Shown: positions 1-5,046 of the stretch, piece after piece
Position numbering within the stretch: position 1 is the stretch's first letter
Layout: each line of letters starts with the position of its first letter
Assembly (NCBI GenBank): GCA_002424495.1
Contig: DIKH01000218.1
Coordinates: forward strand, 1 to 5,046
From: Desulfobacteraceae bacterium UBA5623
GTDB taxonomy: Bacteria; Desulfobacterota; DSM-4660; Desulfatiglandales; Desulfatiglandaceae
Direction: 5' to 3'
Length of the DNA: 5,046 bases
Position numbers and translations under genes: made by a program
The notes under the pieces: model-generated
What the model was told of the DNA's origin: nothing
Databases searched by the model: none
The model's input: the letters and a program-made list of their open reading frames with translations, nothing else

Positions 1-185
1 TCCTTGATGACAAAACTCCTTGCCAGCTGGTCGTATTCCGCCTTGAGTTCATCCAGGGCTTGCCTGATATCGGACAGGGTTTCACCCGGCAGACAGGACT
101 GGATCTCCTGGACGCTGAGCGGCTTGTCCGATGCGAACACCAGGGCTTCTATAATCAGTTTAAGTGGTTTGTCCGTCGTTGTCAT
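1..185 (-). CDS. scpB: Segregation and condensation protein B (ScpB), N-terminal part, cut by the window edge
   Basis: ScpB forms dimers that bind the central region of the kleisin ScpA. Together with SMC they make the bacterial condensin that compacts and separates sister chromosomes. Only 61 complete codons lie in the window. The protein reads MTTTDKPLKLIIEALVFASD and later has ALDELKAEYDQLARSFVIK. This matches the start of the first ScpB winged-helix domain: a helix of the 'IIEALLFAS' kind, a 'PLSVQEI' turn, then a helix carrying the 'L..L...Y' pattern. The ATG at 185-183 is preceded by GGGGA eight bases upstream, which supports this start. A TTG 24 bases further upstream in the same frame has no such support. 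The first 26 bases overlap the end of scpA in another frame, the usual coupled arrangement for the pair. The identity rests on both sequence and neighbour. The C-terminal two thirds lie outside the window. Confidence 0.9.
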   Translation of the reverse strand, partial: MTTTDKPLKLIIEALVFASDKPLSVQEIQSCLPGETLSDIRQALDELKAEYDQLARSFVIK

Positions 186-906
186 CGCCGTCTTCCCCGG
201 TTTTATCAAATTGGGGGATAAGCTGAATATCGCTAGTGTGTGTGGGCTGAAATACCCCTATAAGCCCTAGATGGGCTAATTCTAAAAGGGCCAGAAAGGT
301 AACGACAAATTCTGATATGGTCCGGTCTTTGCTGAATATTTCATAAAAAAAAGCGGACCCATTTTCTTTCAAATGTGTCATTATGGCTTCCATCTTACCC
401 TTGATTGTCCACTCTTCAAGATGGACCTCAATCTTTGCTCCAGGCAACTCCTGCTCAATGATCCGCTTAAATGCGTCCATCAGTTGAAAGAGGGTTACAT
501 CCAGCGGCGGGTCTTCAGCCTTTATTTGGTCTTGTATATCCACCGGGCAGCGTCGAATGAAGACATCCCTGTCGAGCATATCTCGTTCAGAAATCCCCTC
601 GGCAGCCTCCCTGAATCGCATGTACTCCAAGAGCGGCTGTGTGATTTCAAGGATCGGGTCTTCATCATCTTCTTGCAATCCCGGCAGCAGCATCTTTGAT
701 TTTATATGTGTCAGTGTTGAGGCCATTACCAGGAAGTCAGCGGCGATATTGATGTTTAAGGCCTTCATTATGTCAATATATTCAAGATATTGATCCGTGA
801 TTGTGGCGATGGGGATATCAAAGATATCCACCTCATTTTTATGGATCAGGTGCAAGAGGAGGTCCAGCGGGCCCTCGAATATTTCCAGTTTGACTTCGTA
901 TTCCAT
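160..906 (-). CDS. scpA: Segregation and condensation protein A (ScpA), kleisin subunit of the SMC complex
   Basis: ScpA is the kleisin that bridges the two heads of an SMC dimer and recruits ScpB, closing the condensin ring around DNA. The 248-residue protein is of usual length for the family. The N-terminal SMC-neck-binding helical domain shows the family signature FEGPLDLLLHLI (residues 10-21), then IFDIPIATITDQYLEYI (28-44) and an ADFLVMASTLTHIKSKMLLP helix (56-75). The middle (about 80-165) is charged and variable and would contact ScpB. The C-terminal winged helix that binds the SMC head is seen at about 170-220 (EAIMTHL, then TISEFVVTFLALLELAHLGLI). The last residues form a short acidic tail (TGEDGDDNDGQTT), which also carries the scpB start in another frame. 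The ATG shares its A with the last base of the trpS stop (TAATG), and no strong ribosome binding site is visible, so translation probably depends on coupling to trpS. Confidence 0.96.
   Translation of the reverse strand: MEYEVKLEIFEGPLDLLLHLIHKNEVDIFDIPIATITDQYLEYIDIMKALNINIAADFLVMASTLTHIKSKMLLPGLQEDDEDPILEITQPLLEYMRFREAAEGISERDMLDRDVFIRRCPVDIQDQIKAEDPPLDVTLFQLMDAFKRIIEQELPGAKIEVHLEEWTIKGKMEAIMTHLKENGSAFFYEIFSKDRTISEFVVTFLALLELAHLGLIGVFQPTHTSDIQLIPQFDKTGEDGDDNDGQTT
194..198 (-). promoter_or_regulatory. Ribosome binding site of scpB
   Basis: The minus strand reads GGGGA, followed by eight bases and then the scpB ATG. The site lies inside the scpA coding sequence, where it falls on codons of the acidic ScpA tail. 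scpB can therefore be reinitiated by ribosomes finishing scpA. It decides the scpB start over the upstream in-frame TTG. Confidence 0.6.
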
Positions 907-1892
907 TATACCAGCTTAATCAGTTCTTTCACTTCCCTCATGGTTTCACCGGCAATGGATCTTGCCCGGGAGTTTCCCGCTGCAATGATTTCATTGACCC
1001 TTTCCATATTGGATGCAAGCTCTTTTCTCTTTTCCCTTACCGGTTCCAGCCACTTAACCAGGCTGGCGGCCATTATCTTTTTGCACTCCACACAGCCGAT
1101 ACCGGCGGATCGGCATTCTTTTTCAATTGTTTCAACCGTATCTTTATCAGTGTAGATTTCATGAAAAGAATAAACATTGCATACAGAGGGGTCCCCCGGA
1201 TCGGTCCTTCTCTTCCGTTGAGGGTCAGTTATCATCTGACCCACTTTCTTGTAGAGGTCTTCATCCGGGTCTGAAAGTGATAGGGCGTTATTATAGCTCT
1301 TGCTCATCTTTCGCCTATCAATGCCCAAAAGCCTTGACGTGGGGGTGAGCAGTGTATCGGGTTCAGGAAATACCCTGCCGTAAAGGTGATTGAAGCGCCG
1401 CGCTATCTCCCTTGTCAGCTCAACATGGGGGGCCTGGTCCTCTCCGACAGGAACCCCATTTGCCTTGTACATCAATATATCCGCCGCCTGCAGGACCGGA
1501 TAGCCCAGAAATCCGTAAGTGGAGAGATCCTTTTGAGAAAGTTCCTTCAGTTGATCCTTATATGTCGGGTTTCTCTCAAGCCAGGCAAGAGGGGTTATCA
1601 TGGAAAATATCAGATGCAATTCCGCATGTTCTTTGATCTGCGACTGAACAAAAAAGGTGCATACCTCAGGATCAAGCCCAACGGAAATCCAGTCAATAAC
1701 CATGTCATTGACACTTTCCCCAATGATCTGCGTATGGGCGTATTCACTGGTAAGTGCATGCCAGTCTGCAATAAAATAGAAACATTCAAATTCTTCCTGC
1801 AACCTCTTCCAGTTGATAAGAGCCCCGTGCACATGCCCCAGATGCAATTTGCCCGTTGGTCTCATCCCGCTTACAATTCTCTTTTTTTTCAT
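906..1892 (-). CDS. trpS: Tryptophanyl-tRNA synthetase with a predicted [4Fe-4S] cluster motif
   Basis: Cytosolic class Ic synthetase that charges tRNA-Trp with tryptophan using ATP. The 328 residues match the normal bacterial length. The ATP-binding HIGH-type motif is HLGH at 17-20, inside SGMRPTGKLHLGHVHGAL. The tryptophan/dimer region shows VPVGEDQAPHVELTREIARRFN (147-168), and the second signature is KMSKS at 195-199. The C-terminal half contains C238, C260, C267 and C270, giving C-x21-C-x6-C-x2-C. This is nearly the spacing of the four cluster ligands in the Thermotoga maritima enzyme structure, so a [4Fe-4S] cluster near the anticodon-binding region is predicted; many bacterial TrpRS lack it. 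The start at 1892 has AGGAG nine bases upstream. The gene begins 18 bases after the nucleotidyltransferase stop and its stop overlaps the scpA start. No T-box leader is present just upstream. Confidence 0.97.
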   Translation of the reverse strand: MKKKRIVSGMRPTGKLHLGHVHGALINWKRLQEEFECFYFIADWHALTSEYAHTQIIGESVNDMVIDWISVGLDPEVCTFFVQSQIKEHAELHLIFSMITPLAWLERNPTYKDQLKELSQKDLSTYGFLGYPVLQAADILMYKANGVPVGEDQAPHVELTREIARRFNHLYGRVFPEPDTLLTPTSRLLGIDRRKMSKSYNNALSLSDPDEDLYKKVGQMITDPQRKRRTDPGDPSVCNVYSFHEIYTDKDTVETIEKECRSAGIGCVECKKIMAASLVKWLEPVREKRKELASNMERVNEIIAAGNSRARSIAGETMREVKELIKLV

Positions 1893-1901
1893 TCGCTGAA
1901 G

Positions 1902-1906
1902 CTCCT
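1902..1906 (-). promoter_or_regulatory. Ribosome binding site of trpS
   Basis: The minus strand reads CCAGGAGC ahead of the trpS ATG. The AGGAG core ends nine bases before the start codon. It sits in the 18-base gap after the upstream stop codon, so trpS can be initiated on its own as well as by read-through from the gene before it. Confidence 0.75.
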
Positions 1907-1910
1907 GGAA

Positions 1911-4586
1911 TCAATTGTGTTGAAAATGCTCCTCTACAAACCTCAATTCATCTTCCTTTGATTTTATGAGGTTATTAAGCCTCGCCTCCATAAGGAGATT
2001 GAAAATATCCCTGTATATTGGTCCTTCGGTAAAGCCCATCTCCAGGAGATCCCTCCCCCTTAACTGGATTTTTGTGCCCTTTAGCTTGGTAAAAAAGCCC
2101 GATATCATCTTTCTTGTCTTTTCACTGTTGCTGCTGGCCATAAGAAAGAGCAGAGTCTCTGTATCATATGGGGACAACATTGTATAGAGTTGATAGTTGT
2201 CACCGGAAAAGCTGTAGAGCTGATCCAGGACCAGGCCGGTTTCCTGCCTCTGTGCGAGCATTCTGCGGCTTTCAATATCCACCATCCCTGTCCTTTCGGC
2301 CAGTTCCTTCAGCGAGACAATGCTAAGCTGGGAAGTCAGTCCATGCCAGTAAACCTTCCATGGCTCGAACGGCCCCTCAAGATAGAGGAGGTTGTACCAT
2401 GAGAGGACCTTTTTTATCTCTTCAAACAGATGTTCAATTGCCGGATCAAATTTCAGCTCCGGAGATATGAACTGCAACAAGTTGAATTCATTCATTCTTT
2501 TAATTGCCTTGACTGGGTCTTTTTCCTTGAGGATAAGACGCAATTCCGCCAAAAACCTGCGGTTGGCGGGCTCTTTGAAAAAGTCTATTTTTGCTGAATT
2601 TTTGATCAGTGCAAGAGTAAGCTTGGCTATCTTGAAATCAAACCTCTGTTCAAACCTTATGGCGCGGAGCATCCTTGTGGGGTCTTCTACAAAGCTCAAA
2701 TTATGGAGCACCCTCAAGACCTTTTCCTTGATGTCGTTTAAGGCGCCAAAATAATCAATCAGAGTTCCATAATCTCTCTTGTTCAATTTTATGGCCAGTG
2801 TGTTGATGGTGAAATCACGACGGTAAAGATCCAGTTTCAAAGAACTGGTCTCCACAACAGGCGGCGCGCCAGGGGATTCATAATATTCCATCCTGGCTGT
2901 GGCCACATCAACCTTGAAGCCATCGGGAAAAATCAGCACCGCCGTGCCGAACTTCTTATGGCTTCTTACCCTGGCCTTGTAATATTCCGCGAATTTGTGG
3001 GCGAATCTGATGCCGTCGCCCTCTATAACGATATCAATGTCCAGGTTCTCGTGCCTCAAGATGACATCCCTTACCACCCCGCCCACAAGATAGGCGTTGT
3101 ATCCCAGCATGTCAGCAACCTGACCCAGGTGTCTGAGTTCCTGGATGATCTTGGACGGAAGCCTCTCCTTTAGCAGCCTGGCCATGTTTTTTTTTCTGGC
3201 GAAACGGGAAGATTCTTTTGAATCATAGAGAGACTCCGGCATAAGTGGGTCTCCCAAGAGGATATTTAAGAGGTCTGTCCTGGTGATCACACCGACCACG
3301 TTGCCGTTATTGGTAACCGGGAGAATCCTCAATTTTTCCCGGATGATCAGCTCCTGAACGTCCCGCAGGGTGGCATCCGGATGGACCGTCAGGAATTCAA
3401 TGTTCATGTACTCTTTTACCTTGTGCTCTTCAAGTCCAAAAAAGATTGCTTTTTCAACTAGCTGTCTGGTCAAATAGCCTTTTAAGTCCTCCTGTTTATC
3501 CATGACCAAAAGGACATTGATCCCATATCTGGTCAGTAAGCTTGTCGCATTCTTTAGGGTATCGTCCGGAAGGATGCTTATTACCGGAGAAGACATCATT
3601 TCTTTCGCCTTCCTCGCAGGGTTTACCCTGCTTCTCAACAGGGCCAGAAGCGATCTTTCCACCTGCATCAGGGTCTTGTTCTTTATGGTCGCTGATGCCG
3701 CATGGGGATGCCCGCCTCCCCCGAGGGCACAGGTGATTTCAGCCACGTTTACTTCCTTTGTCCTGCTGCGGGCGACGATATACACCCGATCTTCCATCTG
3801 GGCAAGGGCAAACACGACATTTAAGTTTTCCATCTCCATGAATTTGTGCACCACGACTGCGAAGTCGCCGATGTATTCATCCCTGACCACCTTGGTGATG
3901 ACGACCTCTATTCCATTTATGGACCTGGTTGTGGCGGATTGCGTCAGATCATTCAACATCCACACCTGCTCGGTGGTAAGCTCTCTGGTCAGCATGTCTG
4001 AGATTACATTATGGTTTGCCCCTTGCCCGGTCAGCCATGCAGCGGCCTCATAGTCTTCCTTAGTGGTGGAAAAAAAGGTAAATGATCCCGTGTCCTCATG
4101 TATTCCCAGACACATCATGGTGGCCTCTTCAGGGGTGATTGAAAGGCCCTTTTCCCTGATCAGCCCGGTCAACAGAGAGGTGTTTGAACCGTTCTTGCAC
4201 ATCACCTCAAGATCACCATGTATGTCATCCTCTGATGCAGGGTGATGGTCATAGATATGTATCTCGACCCCTTTTTTGTCCACCAGTTCGGCAAATCTTC
4301 CGATCCTGCTCCTCTGCCTGGTGTCCACAATAATCAGTCTTTTAACCTGGTCAAAATCAACCTGTTTTATCTTGGTGATGTTAAACAGATAGGAGGTTGA
4401 AAACAGGAAAAAATTTCGCAGGCTCTTTTCCTGGGAGCCGGGAAATACCAGTGAGGCCTTTGGGTACAATTTGCTTGCGGCAATCATGGAAGCGAGGGCA
4501 TCGAAGTCGGCATTTATATGGGTGGTTATTACCTCTTCATGGGTCTTTTCATTACGGTTTTTAGGTTTGTCTCTTTGTTCCACCAT
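1911..4586 (-). CDS. tRNA 3'-end nucleotidyltransferase (A-adding/CCA type) fused to DHH/DHHA1 phosphoesterase and CBS pair
   Basis: Predicted to complete or repair the 3' CCA end of tRNA; by family resemblance most likely an A-adding enzyme. Numbering is from the ATG at 4586 (891 residues). Residues about 18-317 are a RecJ/NrnA-like DHH-DHHA1 unit. Its motifs are intact: THINADFDALAS (H23, D27, D29), D88, DHH at 113-115, D165 in HEDTGSFTF, and GGGGHPHAA from 289. Two CBS repeats follow (about 327-382 and 390-447). The class II nucleotidyltransferase head has LVGGVVRD (500-507), the metal-binding pair D516/D518, RRDFTIN (589-595), DYFGALND (611-618) and EDPTRMLRAIRF (634-645); the rest is the helical tRNA-binding part. 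HKKFGTA (543-549) stands where poly(A) polymerases carry an LVGRRF-like signature, which argues against that enzyme. An in-frame TTG at 4640 would add 18 AT-rich-coded residues but has no ribosome binding site. The ATG has only a weak AGG upstream, so the start is uncertain. First gene of the likely operon with trpS-scpA-scpB. Confidence 0.9.
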   Translation of the reverse strand: MVEQRDKPKNRNEKTHEEVITTHINADFDALASMIAASKLYPKASLVFPGSQEKSLRNFFLFSTSYLFNITKIKQVDFDQVKRLIIVDTRQRSRIGRFAELVDKKGVEIHIYDHHPASEDDIHGDLEVMCKNGSNTSLLTGLIREKGLSITPEEATMMCLGIHEDTGSFTFFSTTKEDYEAAAWLTGQGANHNVISDMLTRELTTEQVWMLNDLTQSATTRSINGIEVVITKVVRDEYIGDFAVVVHKFMEMENLNVVFALAQMEDRVYIVARSRTKEVNVAEITCALGGGGHPHAASATIKNKTLMQVERSLLALLRSRVNPARKAKEMMSSPVISILPDDTLKNATSLLTRYGINVLLVMDKQEDLKGYLTRQLVEKAIFFGLEEHKVKEYMNIEFLTVHPDATLRDVQELIIREKLRILPVTNNGNVVGVITRTDLLNILLGDPLMPESLYDSKESSRFARKKNMARLLKERLPSKIIQELRHLGQVADMLGYNAYLVGGVVRDVILRHENLDIDIVIEGDGIRFAHKFAEYYKARVRSHKKFGTAVLIFPDGFKVDVATARMEYYESPGAPPVVETSSLKLDLYRRDFTINTLAIKLNKRDYGTLIDYFGALNDIKEKVLRVLHNLSFVEDPTRMLRAIRFEQRFDFKIAKLTLALIKNSAKIDFFKEPANRRFLAELRLILKEKDPVKAIKRMNEFNLLQFISPELKFDPAIEHLFEEIKKVLSWYNLLYLEGPFEPWKVYWHGLTSQLSIVSLKELAERTGMVDIESRRMLAQRQETGLVLDQLYSFSGDNYQLYTMLSPYDTETLLFLMASSNSEKTRKMISGFFTKLKGTKIQLRGRDLLEMGFTEGPIYRDIFNLLMEARLNNLIKSKEDELRFVEEHFQHN

Positions 4587-4663
4587 GCTGTCAGCGACCT
4601 GTATATTCAATTTTAAATTTTGAATTGTTAATTTAAGCAAGGAAAATTTTATATTAAAACATT
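4587..4663 (-). promoter_or_regulatory. AT-rich leader and likely promoter region of the nucleotidyltransferase operon
   Basis: Between the dksA terminator and the preferred ATG lies a stretch much richer in A and T than the rest of the window. On the minus strand it holds several -10-like hexamers (TAATAT, TATAAA, TTTAAA, TAAAAT). TTGCTT followed 17 bases later by TTTAAA (4640 down to 4612) is the only pair with ordinary sigma-70 spacing, and it is a weak match. A promoter is expected here because the preceding gene ends in a terminator, but the exact start cannot be fixed by eye. No riboswitch, T-box or leader peptide is recognisable; the stretch is too short for most of them. Confidence 0.4.
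4605..4625. repeat. AT-rich inverted repeat ATTCAA-N9-TTGAAT
   Basis: Six-base arms ATTCAA (4605-4610) and TTGAAT (4620-4625) flank nine A/T bases, lying 19 bases upstream of the preferred ATG of the nucleotidyltransferase gene. It could be an operator overlapping the promoter region, or a chance product of the low-complexity composition. The arms are short and the spacer is all A and T, so the second reading is at least as likely. Confidence 0.3.
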
Positions 4664-4706
4664 AACAACAAAAAAGCCGGGCTGCGCTCGCTCCGGCTTG
4701 GTTGTT
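4664..4706 (-). terminator. Rho-independent terminator of dksA
   Basis: On the minus strand the hairpin stem AAGCCGG / CCGGCTT (4699-4693 with 4680-4674) encloses a 12-base loop, and its 3' arm runs directly into a T tract (TTTTTT, 4675-4670). Outer arms AACAAC (4706-4701) and GTTGTT (4669-4664) can extend the stem across a small bulge. It starts 29 bases after the dksA stop codon. Read on the plus strand the hairpin is followed by GGTTGTTCAGG rather than a T run, so it should work only for transcripts moving leftward. Confidence 0.85.
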
Positions 4707-4735
4707 CAGGGTAAATGTCGGGCCGTTAGATCTGA

Positions 4736-5046
4736 CTATAGCCCCTTAACCTTTTCATCTTTTTCCTGCTTTTTTTTGCAGTCAATGCACAGGGTCGTCA
4801 CCGGTCGGGCCTTAAGTCTTTCTTCTGATATGTCTTCTCCGCATTCCTCGCAGATGCCGAAGGTGCCGTCTTCGATTCTTTCAATCGCCTCTTTTATCTT
4901 TCCGATTAATTTTCGTTCCCTGTCCCTGATCCTGAGTTCAAAATTCCTGTCAGACTCCATTGTGGCCCTGTCTGTTGGGTCAGGGAAATTTTCAGCAGGG
5001 TCGGTCATTCCGCTTACTGTCCTGTTGGCGTCAGACAAAAGATCAT
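4736..5046 (-). CDS. dksA: RNA polymerase-binding transcription factor DksA, C-terminal part, cut by the window edge
   Basis: DksA inserts its coiled-coil tip into the RNA polymerase secondary channel and, with ppGpp, changes initiation at rRNA and amino-acid promoters. The frame stays open to the right edge (codons GAT-CTT before the TTG at 5038). That TTG has no ribosome binding site and aligns inside the first coiled-coil helix of the family, so the true start lies outside the window, probably some 45 or so residues upstream. Counting from the TTG codon as 1, the coiled-coil tip NFPDPTDRA (17-25) keeps the two acidic residues and the alanine that match D71, D74 and A76 of the Escherichia coli protein. 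A second helix follows (LRIRDRERKLIGKIKEAI). The zinc finger has all four cysteines (C63, C66, C84, C87). The conserved tip suggests a true DksA rather than a TraR-like or tip-degenerate relative. It ends with its own terminator. Confidence 0.93.
   Translation of the reverse strand, partial: DLLSDANRTVSGMTDPAENFPDPTDRATMESDRNFELRIRDRERKLIGKIKEAIERIEDGTFGICEECGEDISEERLKARPVTTLCIDCKKKQEKDEKVKGL

Noticed and set aside
1386..1961. 191-codon open frame on the plus strand
   Set aside because: It is antisense to trpS and the end of the nucleotidyltransferase gene, with a meaningless translation and no ribosome binding site context.
3502..4053. 183-codon open frame on the plus strand
   Set aside because: It lies wholly inside the strongly supported minus-strand DHH/CBS coding sequence, and its translation resembles no family. 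It is an antisense shadow.
1911..4586. Classical poly(A) polymerase I
   Set aside because: The LVGRRF-like poly(A) polymerase signature is replaced by HKKFGTA, and the DHH-CBS-nucleotidyltransferase architecture fits the A-adding tRNA enzyme group better. Exact nucleotide specificity still cannot be read from sequence.
4587..4663. T-box or tryptophan attenuator controlling the operon that contains trpS
   Set aside because: The space is too short for a T-box. There is no leader peptide with Trp codons and no second terminator hairpin after the dksA terminator; trpS is also the second gene, not the first.
4664..4706. Bidirectional terminator or mobile-element end repeat
   Set aside because: Only the minus-strand reading has a T tract. 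No transposase, target-site duplication or second copy of the repeat is visible in the window.
4736..5038. Complete 100-residue TraR-like short protein starting at TTG 5038
   Set aside because: The frame is open to the window edge, the TTG has no ribosome binding site, and the sequence aligns to DksA from inside its first coiled-coil helix. It is a truncated full-length DksA.
1..5046. A novel defence, mobile or biosynthetic system
   Set aside because: Every gene belongs to a known housekeeping family in a compact, ordered operon. No unexplained gene, repeat array or large gap remains to hold such a system.

Overview
The window looks like core chromosome from a Gram-negative bacterium, probably an anaerobic member of the Desulfobacterota (former Deltaproteobacteria) or a close relative. 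Three things point there. One is the long DHH-CBS-nucleotidyltransferase fusion, an architecture known from Geobacter-type and Aquifex-type genomes. Another is a tryptophanyl-tRNA synthetase with a Thermotoga-like four-cysteine iron-sulfur motif. The third is a DksA protein whose conserved segments match the proteobacterial family closely. The lineage is an inference from protein character and gene order; no rRNA or other marker is present. Base composition looks moderate and even, with no island-like shift apart from one short AT-rich leader.

Every gene is on the minus strand, so transcription runs from right to left. From the right edge: (1) the 3' part of dksA (4736-5046, cut by the window edge), followed by a minus-strand intrinsic terminator (4664-4706); (2) a short AT-rich leader (about 4587-4663), the likely promoter region for what follows; (3) a large tRNA 3'-end nucleotidyltransferase fused to an N-terminal DHH/DHHA1 phosphoesterase and a CBS pair (1911-4586); (4) trpS (906-1892), 18 bases downstream with a clear ribosome binding site; (5) scpA (160-906), whose ATG shares one base with the trpS stop; (6) scpB (1-185, cut by the left edge), which overlaps scpA by 26 bases.

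The last four genes look like one operon. The first two products act on tRNA: 3'-end completion or repair, and charging of tRNA-Trp. The last two are the kleisin and the winged-helix partner of the SMC chromosome condensation complex. The tight spacing and overlaps suggest co-transcription and translational coupling, at least for trpS-scpA-scpB. DksA, the ppGpp-linked RNA polymerase regulator, is a separate upstream unit ended by its own terminator.

I see no mobile element, CRISPR array, phage gene, RNA gene or defence system. The points worth a second look are the iron-sulfur motif in TrpRS, the fusion that keeps intact active-site motifs for both a phosphoesterase and a nucleotide-adding domain, and the uncertain start and AT-rich leader of that fusion gene.
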